From UBA11865 sp963749825 (GTDB taxonomy: Bacteria; Chloroflexota; Anaerolineae; Promineifilales; Promineifilaceae), in NCBI GenBank assembly GCA_963749825.1, contig CAVVOI010000003.1, positions 23,498 through 87,497 of the forward strand: a stretch of DNA of 64,000 bases, given 5' to 3'. Below the pieces are notes generated by a model. The model was not told the origin of the DNA. It saw only the letters and a program-made list of their open reading frames with translations, and searched no databases. Of this stretch, positions 25,632 through 35,735 are shown in pieces. The first letter of the stretch is position 1. Each line of letters starts with the position of its first letter. The position numbers and the translations under genes are program-made.

Positions 25632-26585
25632 CTATTCCACCACACTCGACCACAGACGTAGCCGCCGGTATGTCTCTAACTCTTCCTGCCCGTCAGCATA
25701 AAGGTAAAATTCGATCACCTGGTCGTCACCAGGCCAAGGCATATACCAGTCGATGGTCTGTTCGATCGATTGGTCGACTTCCAGGCTGATGAAATCCGAC
25801 TCCCCCACCCTCTCGCGTCGGCCATCCCAGGGATCCACGGCCCATACTTCGACCCGGTAGCTCATGGGCTGGCGCTCTTTGTTGCTGATACCCATAGTGA
25901 TCCAGTGAGCTTCACCTGCGCTGACTTCGCGGGGGTAGTTTTCAGCTAGACCGTCTTCTCCCAGAATGTAGAATTCTGTCATGAATTCATCGACCGAAGG
26001 GAACAGGAAAACCCAGGCAAGAGCCAAGCTGGCCAGGAGCAGGGCCAAAGTGCCTATTTGATAGATCCGCTTTTCCTGGATCGGCAAAGACCGCCACCAG
26101 GATCGTGGCCGCCAACGAGGCGGCGCATAGGCTTCGCCAGCAGGTAATTGGGCCCGGCGATAAGCTGCGACAACCGTAAAAATCAATATTGAAACGAACT
26201 GGCCAAAGACGATGGGCCACAGCCGCAGCTCCCAGGGCAAGCGGTCGAGGATCAGGGCGATAGCGGGTACCCAGGCCACGCTGAGTCCCAGGCTGAGGCC
26301 AGTCCGCTCGATGCCGTCGAGATCGTCTTGGCCAGGAAAGAGGGCGGCCGTGAGGCAATATCCGGGCACGAAGAGCACATAAGCCAGTCCCAGGGGCAGG
26401 CGCAGGATCGGGAGTAGGCTTTCCAATTCCAGGGGAAGCAAACCGGATTCGCCTACCGCGATGAGCAGCATCAGGACCAGGCCAGCCAATAATATCCAGC
26501 GGAACTCGGCCAGCCGGTAGCCAGTGGCCCGAACAATTCCCGGTATTATTCTGGTTTTATCGACTTGAATCGTATCGTTTGCCAT
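25632..26585 (-). CDS. DUF1616 membrane protein
   Basis: This 317-residue protein has four N-terminal membrane segments with the DUF1616 pattern (LPLGLAYVLFVPGYCLTAAL, then ERTGLSLGLSVAWVPAIALI). One more membrane segment (GTLALLLASLALAWVFLF) is followed by an outside beta domain (FYILGEDGLAENYPREV, then MSYRVEVWAVDPWDGRR). DUF1616 proteins often sit beside glycan or surface-layer genes in archaea and Chloroflexota; no activity is known. It starts 4 bp after the glycosyltransferase stop, so they share an operon. Confidence 0.85.
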   Translation of the reverse strand: MANDTIQVDKTRIIPGIVRATGYRLAEFRWILLAGLVLMLLIAVGESGLLPLELESLLPILRLPLGLAYVLFVPGYCLTAALFPGQDDLDGIERTGLSLGLSVAWVPAIALILDRLPWELRLWPIVFGQFVSILIFTVVAAYRRAQLPAGEAYAPPRWRPRSWWRSLPIQEKRIYQIGTLALLLASLALAWVFLFPSVDEFMTEFYILGEDGLAENYPREVSAGEAHWITMGISNKERQPMSYRVEVWAVDPWDGRRERVGESDFISLEVDQSIEQTIDWYMPWPGDDQVIEFYLYADGQEELETYRRLRLWSSVVE

Positions 26586-26588
26586 CGG

Positions 26589-27704
26589 TTAATCGAGGAT
26601 CTTTTTCCCCAGGACTTTCTCATAGACTTTGACGGTCTCTCGGGCGGTTCGCTCCGCAGTGAATTGCCTGGCCCGTTCCAACCCCTTGGCCCGCAATTCC
26701 GTCGCCAGCTCCGGGTTTTCCAACACACGGCGCATCGATTCGGCAATCGCTTCGACGAAAGTGGGTTCGACCAGTAGAGCGGCGTCGCCAGCTACCTCGG
26801 GCAAAGAGGTCGTATTGGAGGTAATCACCGGCGTTCCGCAGGCCATAGCCTCCAGGACGGATAAGCCAAAGCCTTCGTAGAGACTGGGAAAGACGAAAAG
26901 GTCGGCGCCGTTGTAAAGGGCGGGCAGGTCTTCTTCATCCACGTAGCCAGTGAAGTGGACGCAGCCGGTGAGTCCTAGCTGCTCTACGGTCTTATGGGTT
27001 GGACTATGTTTCCAGTCACCGCCACCGGCGATTACCAGGATTGGCTTGCGGATGGACGGGTTCAATAGAGCGTAGGCTTCCACCAGGCGGGGGACGTTTT
27101 TTCGAACGGCTGCTGAACCGACATAGAGAACATAGGGTGATTGGATTTTTAAACGAACCAGGGTTGATTGGATTTCTTCCGACGGCAGCGGTTGATAATG
27201 GGCATTTGCACTGAGGGGTACCACATTTATCTTCTCCGGTTGAACGGAGAGGTGCTGGATAATGTCTAGCTTGGATTGCTGGCTGTCGGTGATAATGGCA
27301 TCGAGTCGATGGACCGCCAGGGGCAACCAATAATGGTAGATGAGCCAATCGAGGCGGGTGCTGCTACTTGGAAAGGTGTAAGGGATGACATCATCGATGG
27401 TTGAAATCCGCTTTGGCCGGCTCAAAAACAAAGGTGCCGTTCCTGTTCGGTCATGAATCAAGTGTATATGATGCTTACGAGAGAGCCAGGCGATCTCTAA
27501 CTGCCCTAGGGTCAGCAAGGCCGGCAGCAGGCTAGCACCAGGTAAAGGGATAGCATCGCAGCCATGTTGATGGCCTCCGGCCTGCAGCACCGTGGGCGAC
27601 ACGCCGACTTTTTCCAGGGCCAGCCAGAGATCCTGTGTGTAGCGGCTGATGCCACTCAACTCTCGGCCTTGACCATAGAAGAGGAGACCAATAGGTGCTG
27701 TCAT
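26589..27704 (-). CDS. Glycosyltransferase family 4
   Basis: This 371-residue GT-B fold enzyme has the N-terminal ISRYTQDLWLALEKVG, the interdomain YVLYVGSAAVRKNVPRLVEA, and the donor-binding E-x7-E region in FPSLYEGFGLSVLEAMACG. The C-terminal PTFVEAIAESMRRVL helix also fits. GT4 enzymes transfer sugars with retention from nucleotide-sugar donors to lipid-linked or polymer acceptors. Its start overlaps the stop of the upstream membrane protein by ATGA. It is part of the glycan operon. Confidence 0.92.
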   Translation of the reverse strand: MTAPIGLLFYGQGRELSGISRYTQDLWLALEKVGVSPTVLQAGGHQHGCDAIPLPGASLLPALLTLGQLEIAWLSRKHHIHLIHDRTGTAPLFLSRPKRISTIDDVIPYTFPSSSTRLDWLIYHYWLPLAVHRLDAIITDSQQSKLDIIQHLSVQPEKINVVPLSANAHYQPLPSEEIQSTLVRLKIQSPYVLYVGSAAVRKNVPRLVEAYALLNPSIRKPILVIAGGGDWKHSPTHKTVEQLGLTGCVHFTGYVDEEDLPALYNGADLFVFPSLYEGFGLSVLEAMACGTPVITSNTTSLPEVAGDAALLVEPTFVEAIAESMRRVLENPELATELRAKGLERARQFTAERTARETVKVYEKVLGKKILD

Positions 27705-29302
27705 CGCTGAAACGGCGTTCGCGGCCGGCGGTGGTTTATCTGAGCCCGTCCGTTGTCGTAGGTAGTAAAGTTATCTGGCTCGGTAGGTAATGGCAATCCT
27801 AGGCGAAGGCCTCGAATTCGAATAATATCGCTGATAAGCAGGTTCTGTGCACTTTCATCTATTGAAAACGCATCTATCTTCTGATCAGAGTCTCCCTCGG
27901 CGAATATTATTTTTGCCATCTGGAGTCGCTCGTCGAAACCGGCCCAAACAGTCCGGTCATCCAAAGAAGTCTCTGCCCATTTCAAAGCGGCCAACTCACC
28001 GGGAATATAGAAGCTCCATTTATTACTCACGAGAGGTTCATTGGTCGCCTTGATAACTGACAAGATGACCATCAACCCGACGACCAGCCCCAATGCTATT
28101 CGGACGAACCGGGCAGCCGTGGTTGGCTTCTCGGTGACATTGATGAGCCAGGCGGCGACCAGCGGGGCTGCCAGCATAGCAAAGGCAGGAAAGGCACGAA
28201 CCTGTAAATTACTAGAAAGGAATCCGCTCATGTCGGTTACTACGGTTATAGCGCCAATGGCAGCAAAGGCGCCGTAGAAAGCCCAAAGCAGCAACTCAGG
28301 CTGTCCTTGGGGCAGGCGGCCGCGGATCAGCCACCGAGCTGACTGGCCCAGCCAAATCAGGGCGGATGTAGCCAGCAACAACCACGTTGCTGAACTAACT
28401 GCGAAATAAACCGGCAGGTTGATCCACCCGAAGGAGACAGTCTGGTAGGGTTGAGAGATCTTGGCCGATTCGACGTCCAAAAATAGTGTTGCGAGCTGAT
28501 CTGAAGCCGTATTCAGCAGCAGAAGATCGTGACGTGCCGGAGAATAGAGATAAAAGATGAATAGGAAGGTAAAGGCTATCAGCGTGACTGATATTAAGAA
28601 CAAGCGCTGCAAGGTTGTCCGCTCTAATAGGTTTGAAATGGACATCCGGCGGGTAGCCAACCAGCTAAAGCCGAGGGCCAACGCTATCGCTAATATGAAA
28701 GAGCTCGACAACATGCTGTTGAGGGTAATCATGGCAAATGCGGCCAGGTAAAAGGACAGCACAAACGCTGTAAAACGCCGTAGATTAGACCGAGAGCGAA
28801 TGCTCCTGATGAGCAGATAAAGGGCCAGGAGCATCAAGCCTCGGGTAAATTTTTCATGGGTGCCGCGCAGGATGGGAAAGAGGAAATCGGGTTGGAAGAG
28901 TAAGATCAGGGTGGCAAAAACAGCCACCTTATTGGTTGGCGTTAATTCACGATAGAGCAGCCAGGCAGGGAGTACAATCCAAATCGCCAGCAGCACGGCA
29001 ACATAAAGCTGCAGATGAGATTGGGACAATCCGCTAATATTGACGAAATAGGCGCCCAGTGCCGAATATCCATAGCCATTTGTATAACCCTGGTTAGGAC
29101 CTGGTACGAGCCGGCCCGAGTCGTAAACGTCATTGATGTAAGTGGAAAAGGCGGCGCTATCAATTTCTCCGTACCGGCCGCCATGACGAAGGATCGCGTA
29201 GACGGCAACCAAGAGGCCAATAAAAAGCAGGATGGTTACCATAGCCATCCTCATATCGGGCTTGCCTGCACTGTGTTTTTGAATAGTATCGGAGCGCATC
29301 AT
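27701..29302 (-). CDS. Large polytopic membrane protein, GT-C glycosyltransferase-like
   Basis: This 533-residue protein has about eleven membrane segments and an N-terminal outside loop with DSAAFSTYINDVYDSG, a placement typical of GT-C fold glycosyltransferases that use polyprenyl-phosphate sugars. No diagnostic catalytic motif can be proved, so the GT-C label is inference from topology and locus. ATG 29302 is chosen because it overlaps the upstream stop as ATGA; the longer frame to 29401 lies inside the upstream gene. It is coupled to the GT4 gene downstream, also by ATGA. Confidence 0.75.
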   Translation of the reverse strand: MMRSDTIQKHSAGKPDMRMAMVTILLFIGLLVAVYAILRHGGRYGEIDSAAFSTYINDVYDSGRLVPGPNQGYTNGYGYSALGAYFVNISGLSQSHLQLYVAVLLAIWIVLPAWLLYRELTPTNKVAVFATLILLFQPDFLFPILRGTHEKFTRGLMLLALYLLIRSIRSRSNLRRFTAFVLSFYLAAFAMITLNSMLSSSFILAIALALGFSWLATRRMSISNLLERTTLQRLFLISVTLIAFTFLFIFYLYSPARHDLLLLNTASDQLATLFLDVESAKISQPYQTVSFGWINLPVYFAVSSATWLLLATSALIWLGQSARWLIRGRLPQGQPELLLWAFYGAFAAIGAITVVTDMSGFLSSNLQVRAFPAFAMLAAPLVAAWLINVTEKPTTAARFVRIALGLVVGLMVILSVIKATNEPLVSNKWSFYIPGELAALKWAETSLDDRTVWAGFDERLQMAKIIFAEGDSDQKIDAFSIDESAQNLLISDIIRIRGLRLGLPLPTEPDNFTTYDNGRAQINHRRPRTPFQR

Positions 29303-31788
29303 TCGGCCGGATCCTTTACAGGATATGCGGCGAATAAACTGAGCATGGTTATCACCACCAAAGCCGAAATGGCTAATAGAGTCAGGAAAGCGATAAGCCA
29401 CGAGCCACGGCCCGCTGACAACAGCATTTGATTGACCTTCACTGGGTTTTCCTGGACAGTCAAGGGCATATGCTCCTGCAGTTCAGCCAGGACATTACCT
29501 TCTTGGTCTTCTAGCCAAACGCGAAGCGTCCATTTGTCACCCCTCATTCCGCCAGCTTTGAGGTTCTGCTGGTTCGACTGGCCGGAAAGAATCTCAACGG
29601 GCTGCTCCGCAAGCTGAAAAACCCCATGTTCAGTCTCAGCTTCGGCGAAGAAGATCAAGTTTTTTGCATCTTCTAGGCCACTGTTTTCTAGTTGAACAAC
29701 CAAGGAACTAGATTGGTTGAACAGGACAGGATTGTCTGGGTCGCGTAAATCAATTGACAGTTGGGGGGGGCGTAGAGATTCAACCGAAAACGAACCATCG
29801 TAAGTAACCAGATATTCACCAGGGGATTGGGAAGATAGGTCCAGCATGTCCAGCGTTCCGGTCGTCTCAAAACCAGGCCTAAGGGTTAGTACAAAACGGA
29901 AGCCATCCCTAGTAGGCCGGTAATCACGCATGTTGCCCTTTAGAATTTGCAGTTCAGGACCTGGAAATCTTGTCGCGATCGTTCGCAGGTCAATATTGTC
30001 CAATTCTTTTTTGTTGGCCTCCAAATGTTCACCCAGCTTAAGCCAATCATCGTGGTTTATGGGAGGGGGTCCTTCAAAATTAGATGACGCGATCTTGGCT
30101 TGCTTTAATCGTACCTGGTTATCATCACCAAAGATTGAATAATGATCGGAGAGGCTCAATTGTTGCCGTACCTCAGAATCCTCCATATAAAGCCACTGGT
30201 CGAAATAACCATCTTCATCTTTGTCAGCGTAATGCATGAGGGAACGACTATCGATAGTCCAAATGCCATATTCCGCCTTTAAAAGATGCAGGCGGTGGTC
30301 GATGGGTGAAAAATAGAGTTGTGGTTGGCTGACCAGATTCGGAGCGAACTCGCCTCGCCACCCCACATCCATTTTTTTGAAAGCTTGCCTGGGATCAATT
30401 TCGCTTTGACCGGCAATATACCGTGACAGGGTGCTGGGATCGTCGTCAACGAGAGCATCGATGGGACTCCAAGCATAAATACCCTCGCTGCTTGCAAAGG
30501 TGGCGTCTTCTCTGGCAACAAGAGTGGCCATGTCCCACTGTTTGTCTACTATCCAGGATGGGAGCTCTCCATAAGGTATTGTTTCATAAGAGAAGTCAGG
30601 AAATGATACTGTAGACGTGATCTCATGCCGTCCGGCTAGGCCAAGTTTATAGTCCCAAATCAGGTCGGTTTGCAAAGACTGGTTCCAAGACCAGCGAATC
30701 TCGTTGATGGGCGTTGGTAGGTTCCAGGCATATTGGCTACCGGCCGGAAAATACAGATGACGAATATGCAATTCAGGGTTTCCATCCTCATTGTTGGCCA
30801 GGTCATAATAGGCTTGGATATTTTCAAAATCAGCGAGGTTACGCTCATTTTTCGTGAATCCTTGCAAAGTATTGACGTGAAAACCGTGTTCAATCGGATA
30901 TCCGGAGAACGAAACATGAAGAATACGAGAGGCCAGCCAATCCATCTCTAACGTCGGTTTTTTATCGAAATATCTATCCGCCCCACCAGTTGCCAGATAA
31001 GGCCAAAAGCCAAACTCTTTTGATTGAACCGGTGGCTGTCGGGCTTCGTTAGACCAGATCCATGTTCTGGTACCCCTTGCAGTATCCGGGTTAGTCGCAA
31101 GCAGTCGCCACAAACCGTATTCTGGTACACCGTCAAGGTCGTCGTCCCGGAACTCCAATTCAATATCCGGGTCCCCATCAAGCTCTAAGATTGGGTGCCA
31201 AGGAGTTGATAGGTCATATGGATGCACGTGATTTACCGAGGCGCCATCGGTTTGGAATAACGTATTCCAATTGAGTTTGCCATCCGGTAAATACCAGTCG
31301 CCCTCCACAGTGATTTTCAACGGGGAATTATTAGATTCGGTGACTGTTACGATGCCTTCTTTAATTGTATGAGCTACTTCACCATCTCCATTAAGGTCGT
31401 GAAATAGCTTGGCCGTTGTCGATTCTCCATTCCTGTAGAAGTTAATAATCAGTTCAACCGCTTCATCATCCTCTACATTGAATACCCAGGTGTCATCAAT
31501 AAAATCTGTTGCCATTGACCATTCATCGGTCCACAACATATCATTTCCACCATCATAAACGTAAACCTTGTCATTAGATGTGGCTAGATAGATATTAATG
31601 ACGGTTAGATCAGGTGTGCCGTTGCCATCGAGATCTTGCTGTTCAACGATTTTGGGCTCAGCGGATTGGGCAGCGACTGTATCCAATGATATGAACGACA
31701 AAGCCACGGTCACTAACAAGATTAGAGAAGGAAAAAACTTTCTCCAGGCAAAGGTGGCCCGCGTGCCCAAATACAGGCCTCTTTTCAC
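29299..31788 (-). CDS. Large exported protein with Ca-binding-like repeat and C-terminal membrane anchor
   Basis: This 829-residue protein is not assigned to a family. It has a signal segment (FFPSLILLVTVALSFISL, then AAQSA). Several Asp-rich loops of EF/FG-GAP type follow (DLDGNGTPDLTV, DLNGDGEVAH, DKDEDGYFDQW, DDLDGVPEYGLW). A late Ig-like part (SIDLRDPDNPVLFNQSSSLV) precedes a final membrane segment (LIAFLTLLAISALVVITML). Start GTG 31788 overlaps the flippase stop as GTGA with GGGGAG upstream; the longer frame to 31935 lies within the flippase. The layout suggests a surface protein, possibly a glycan-binding or polymer-handling factor coupled to the flippase and GT-C-like genes. Confidence 0.7.
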   Translation of the reverse strand: MKRGLYLGTRATFAWRKFFPSLILLVTVALSFISLDTVAAQSAEPKIVEQQDLDGNGTPDLTVINIYLATSNDKVYVYDGGNDMLWTDEWSMATDFIDDTWVFNVEDDEAVELIINFYRNGESTTAKLFHDLNGDGEVAHTIKEGIVTVTESNNSPLKITVEGDWYLPDGKLNWNTLFQTDGASVNHVHPYDLSTPWHPILELDGDPDIELEFRDDDLDGVPEYGLWRLLATNPDTARGTRTWIWSNEARQPPVQSKEFGFWPYLATGGADRYFDKKPTLEMDWLASRILHVSFSGYPIEHGFHVNTLQGFTKNERNLADFENIQAYYDLANNEDGNPELHIRHLYFPAGSQYAWNLPTPINEIRWSWNQSLQTDLIWDYKLGLAGRHEITSTVSFPDFSYETIPYGELPSWIVDKQWDMATLVAREDATFASSEGIYAWSPIDALVDDDPSTLSRYIAGQSEIDPRQAFKKMDVGWRGEFAPNLVSQPQLYFSPIDHRLHLLKAEYGIWTIDSRSLMHYADKDEDGYFDQWLYMEDSEVRQQLSLSDHYSIFGDDNQVRLKQAKIASSNFEGPPPINHDDWLKLGEHLEANKKELDNIDLRTIATRFPGPELQILKGNMRDYRPTRDGFRFVLTLRPGFETTGTLDMLDLSSQSPGEYLVTYDGSFSVESLRPPQLSIDLRDPDNPVLFNQSSSLVVQLENSGLEDAKNLIFFAEAETEHGVFQLAEQPVEILSGQSNQQNLKAGGMRGDKWTLRVWLEDQEGNVLAELQEHMPLTVQENPVKVNQMLLSAGRGSWLIAFLTLLAISALVVITMLSLFAAYPVKDPAE

Positions 31789-33323
31789 TTTTTCTCCCCA
31801 ATAGCAATCATGTGTTGTTCTTGTTGGTTTAGTTGTGCTTTTTCCCATAAATCTCGCCGGCAAAGAAAAATAATGTTGAACCCATAAACCACGGTCATGA
31901 TGCCCGCAAGTAGGAGTTGCCAGAGCATGGGCCAATCCACTTCACCAGGTGTCAATAACCGGCCGACGAAAGCCAGTACGATTCCTAGAGTTATGATCTT
32001 AAACAAACTGGTAGCGGCAAGCGGGTCCTTTAATGTGAAAGTAGCTATCGACCATTGGATCAATAGAGCCAAGGTTGTCGAGAGAAAGACAGCCCAACTC
32101 AAAGTATTTAAGGAGATATTCCCCCCAGCAATCACGAACACAACAAAAAGCGTTACGGCCTGTACGGCTAATGCGATAAGAGCACGCCAAGCCCACCCAC
32201 CTGCAAATAAGCTTAGGGTAAAGAAGGGAATTAGACCGGCGACTAGTGTCACAGGAGCCATTAAGCGTAAATAAGTCGCTGTATCAGCATAAGTCTGACC
32301 AAATAGTATGCTCACAATCACCTCGGCAAAGACGAACAGGAGCATAGCTATCCAGACCAATGCCGCCCCTAGTAAGGTAACTGTAGTTCGCGCTTCTTTT
32401 AGAGATGCCTGCCTGTTACCATTAGACATCGCATAGCTAAATCTTGGATAGTAAGTTGTCATCAAGGTAACAGCTGCAATTGATACTGGTATCGTCACAG
32501 CTGTGATGACAATGCCAAAACCAGCCGCAGCTTCAAATCGTTTAGACCATCCAAGTCCCCCGTAGGCAAGGGATAGCCAAGCCTGCGATAATAAACTCGC
32601 TAAATAAGAGGCAATCACAAAAGATAAAATGCGGCGAATATAACTGATTTCAAAGAAACCACGCTGTGGTTGGTTAAGTAGCCCTGCTCGTCTTATCAGG
32701 ACGATCCCTGCAACAAGCATCAGACCAAAGGAGAAAGAATAAACCAGCATCAAGTCGCGCGGCTTTGCTATGCTCATACGCACCAACACCAAAGCCAGCA
32801 AGAAATAGACAATGGGCTGAACCAATGTCATGATAGCTATAGATCGATTACGGCGCAGGCCTGCTATGACAGCAAACACGAAATCGGCCAACGAAGCGAG
32901 CATAGCCGCAATCGTTGCATATATCAGGAAGGGACGGTCAATGAACAAGGATATGCCTATCAGAAGAGCACCACCAATAATAACAGAAGATCCGCTTACG
33001 CCAGCCAAGGAATAAAATATTCTGGTTAGTTTGTCAAAATCATTGGGACGTACACTGATGTCTTGGGTAACTTTGAGCCCAAGACCCAGATTTAAAGCCA
33101 GCCTAATAAGGCCAAAGGCGGCAAAAAAATAAACCAACTGTCCGTAGTCGATCCTGGGTATCGCCCGTACCAAAAGCAGTGAAGTCATTGTGCTCAGCAA
33201 AAGCATAAGCCCATTTAGCGAGCCAATAGAAATTAATGGAAAATCGCTGAGGTTGTATGCTGCAAGCTTTACAGTATAGAGCACCATGGCTGGCATAGAT
33301 TTGACTGAAATGTATGATTTCAT
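31785..33323 (-). CDS. Polysaccharide flippase (Wzx/MATE-like)
   Basis: This 512-residue protein has 12-14 membrane segments and the Wzx/RfbX pattern, with LNGLMLLLSTMTSLLLVRAI then DYGQLVYFFAAFGLIRLALN near the N-terminus. Such proteins flip lipid-linked sugar repeats to the outside. Several in-frame ATGs exist at the start (33323, 33296, 33287); the longest is listed. The gene follows the GT4 gene at 33423 by 99 bp and overlaps the exported-protein gene downstream by GTGA. Confidence 0.88.
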   Translation of the reverse strand: MKSYISVKSMPAMVLYTVKLAAYNLSDFPLISIGSLNGLMLLLSTMTSLLLVRAIPRIDYGQLVYFFAAFGLIRLALNLGLGLKVTQDISVRPNDFDKLTRIFYSLAGVSGSSVIIGGALLIGISLFIDRPFLIYATIAAMLASLADFVFAVIAGLRRNRSIAIMTLVQPIVYFLLALVLVRMSIAKPRDLMLVYSFSFGLMLVAGIVLIRRAGLLNQPQRGFFEISYIRRILSFVIASYLASLLSQAWLSLAYGGLGWSKRFEAAAGFGIVITAVTIPVSIAAVTLMTTYYPRFSYAMSNGNRQASLKEARTTVTLLGAALVWIAMLLFVFAEVIVSILFGQTYADTATYLRLMAPVTLVAGLIPFFTLSLFAGGWAWRALIALAVQAVTLFVVFVIAGGNISLNTLSWAVFLSTTLALLIQWSIATFTLKDPLAATSLFKIITLGIVLAFVGRLLTPGEVDWPMLWQLLLAGIMTVVYGFNIIFLCRRDLWEKAQLNQQEQHMIAIGEKK

Positions 33324-33422
33324 CTATCGATTTTTGAAGTGTTGGGGCATTGAAAGGCTAACCGGTCGAAGGGTGCTAATAAGCCAAGCTGGAACGTTGG
33401 ATAGGATCAGAAAGTCTTTCGC

Positions 33423-34629
33423 TCACAAGTGCCCCTCGAATTTTGTTCTCATGCCAATTACCCGTTGTTTGTGGACCAAAACTTCAGCGTAGATACCTTC
33501 GAGTTGATTGGCAATAATATTCCAGGAGTACCGTGATTTTATTCTTTGTCGGCCCGCCAATCCCATTTTCCGGCGCTCATCTATGGATTGCGATAGTATC
33601 GTCGACAGTTTCGCTGCCAGATCTTTATTATCGTTGGGCTTAACCAGTAATCCGTTTTCTCCATCAATCACAAGCGAGCGAATCCCAGGGCTATCGGTAG
33701 CGATGACCGGTACTCCACAGGCTAGCGCTTCGGCGGCAACCAATCCAAAGGATTCAGGTACCCGTGATGGCACGACCAGCACATCGCAGGCCTGATATAG
33801 CATCGGTAATGATTTTTGCTCTACACTTCCTCGGAAATACACTTTTGATCCGACTCCCAACTGTACAGCCTGCTGTTGATACAGATTTTTTTGATCGCCA
33901 TCACCTACAACAATGAGGCGGGTATCACCAAGGATCTCAGAGGTCATCGCTTTCAAAAGCACATCCAATCCTTTGTAATGGTGCGCTCGATCTAGAGCCC
34001 CAACGAAACCAATCACTCGAGACTTATTAGGGATGCCTGACTTATCTCGTACGATGTCACGATCCGGCCGTGGGTGGAACAGTTCTGTATCGACGCCGTT
34101 TGGAAGTACCTGGCAGCGCTCTGGGTAAGCGAGGAAGTGATCACGCATATCGCAGGTTTTAGCATGCCCTTCGCTAACGAAGAGAACACGTTCAGCGCCG
34201 CGCAAAATCGCCCGGCTGGATCTTGTGGCTGCAGAAAAAATTATATCGCGCCAGGTACCCGGCCGAACCAAGTCGCTGTGATAGGTTATCACCAGCGGTG
34301 TCTTATTATAAGAAGCGGAAAGAGAAGTCACTTCAGCGCCAGAAATAAATGGGCAGTGCAAATGGATAATGTCGAAGCCACGTAATGAAGAAAGGAGCCG
34401 AATCAGTAGTGGTGCGTTGCCTATTTGCAGTAGTGGCTTCAATCGATGAATTTTTAGGCCACCTTTTACCTCCACCGTTGGTGCACCAGGTTGGGTAACG
34501 GTAAAAACCTCTACCCGATGACCAAGCCGGACCAATTCACGAGCATTGTTAGTAGCAGACATTACCCGTTCCGGCCTGATAAGGGCGGAACGTGGCGGTT
34601 ACGTGAGCGATGCGCAGCTTCTCTACCAT
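33423..34629 (-). CDS. Glycosyltransferase family 4 (frameshifted near codon 27)
   Basis: The main frame (from ATG 34562) has GT4 features: YHSDLVRPGTWRDII, FVGALDRAHHYKGLDVLL, VVPSRVPESFGLVAAEALAC, and a normal C-terminus. It lacks the family N-terminus, which lies just upstream in another frame: ATG 34629 gives LRIAHVTATFRPYQAG and TGNVCY before a stop. One extra base near 34549-34556 separates them; without it the sequence reads NVCYNNARELVRLGH, the usual family join. The real start is therefore 34629, overlapping the end of the upstream glycosyltransferase gene. Either an indel error or a true frameshift is possible. A protein made from 34562 alone would lack the first strand of the acceptor domain. 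Confidence 0.82.
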
Positions 34630-35735
34630 TTTATAAGGGCCAATGTTACGGCATGCCAAAAGCCGAATAGGGGGTCGAATACCAACCGGGCCATACGCGA
34701 GGCTCCAGTGGCCCCCGTCTGGGCATAATCAAGCCGAGAAACAGAATGCTCTAATAGATCCCGGTCTGGTATCCGGCGTAAATCCTGAGCTTTTCTGCGC
34801 TCGGCCATGATCTCCCGCCAATGACTAAGCACATAGCCATAGGCCCTTAGCTTGTTAGTAAAGTGGTTGCTATCCTCCAACAGAACATAGCCCCAGCTCA
34901 CGATCTCGGCCAAGAGCAGCGCGGGCAACAGCAAGAATATGGTTGGCCAGCGAAGGATTTTCAGAAGCATTCTGTAACGATTACGCTCTTGATAGTAGAT
35001 TTTATGAGGACCGAAGTGAAGGTTATAATCGTGATAGACAACTGAGGCTGGCGTGTAGAGACATCGGTAACCGGCTAGTTGAGCCCTCAGTGAGAGATCG
35101 GTGTCTTCCATATACATGAAGAAGTGTGGATCAAAGCCGTTCAACAGGTTAAATAGGTCGCGGCGTATAGCAAACGCGGCCCCGGATACGGCGCCAACTT
35201 CACCAGTATCATCAAAGGAATTTCGAGTTAGACCCATTCCCCGGCAAAGGGTGAGACCGGTCAAGTGCACGTCGTTGCCCGCTGTGTTGATCTTATCCAC
35301 CCTATCAAGCAATAGGATTTTCGATGTAACCAGGCCTGCCTTTGGGCTTTCTTTTAAGGCTGTTAACAAAGCCTCTAACCACCCATTAGCTGTTTGGGTA
35401 TCAGGATTTAGAAATACCAAGTACTGGCCGCGAGCATACTGTGAGCCCAGGTTGCTGCCGGCGGCAAAACCCTGATTTTCAGTGGAGCGAATGAGCCGTA
35501 TCTCTGGAAACAGCCTGGCTATCTCGTCAGGGCTACCGTCGTGGGAATCGTTGTCGACCAAGATAACTTCGACGTTGCTGCCTATGGTTTCGAAAATGCT
35601 ATGCAGACAATCCTCCAAAAAATCCTGGCCATTGTAGTTAACGATGATGATGCTAGCTACAATTGTCTGCAACTCGCTGGCCCAGGGCTCTTGTATCGTT
35701 TTCTCGGCAGTTTTCACAAAGGAGATGTCAATCAC
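34623..35735 (-). CDS. Glycosyltransferase family 2
   Basis: This about 370-residue GT-A enzyme starts its domain with ASIIIVNYNGQDFLEDCL and has VEVILVDNDSHDGSPDEI, the acidic FLNPDTQTANGWLEAL (DxD-like) and AGAAFAIRR/FFMYMEDTDLSLRAQLAG typical of rhamnosyl- and related transferases. A C-terminal hydrophobic segment (PTIFLLLPALLLAEIV) may tether it to the membrane. GTG 35735 overlaps the upstream stop; TTG 35756 is an alternative. It belongs to the glycan operon, and its end overlaps the start of the next GT4 gene. Confidence 0.88.
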   Translation of the reverse strand: MIDISFVKTAEKTIQEPWASELQTIVASIIIVNYNGQDFLEDCLHSIFETIGSNVEVILVDNDSHDGSPDEIARLFPEIRLIRSTENQGFAAGSNLGSQYARGQYLVFLNPDTQTANGWLEALLTALKESPKAGLVTSKILLLDRVDKINTAGNDVHLTGLTLCRGMGLTRNSFDDTGEVGAVSGAAFAIRRDLFNLLNGFDPHFFMYMEDTDLSLRAQLAGYRCLYTPASVVYHDYNLHFGPHKIYYQERNRYRMLLKILRWPTIFLLLPALLLAEIVSWGYVLLEDSNHFTNKLRAYGYVLSHWREIMAERRKAQDLRRIPDRDLLEHSVSRLDYAQTGATGASRMARLVFDPLFGFWHAVTLALIKW

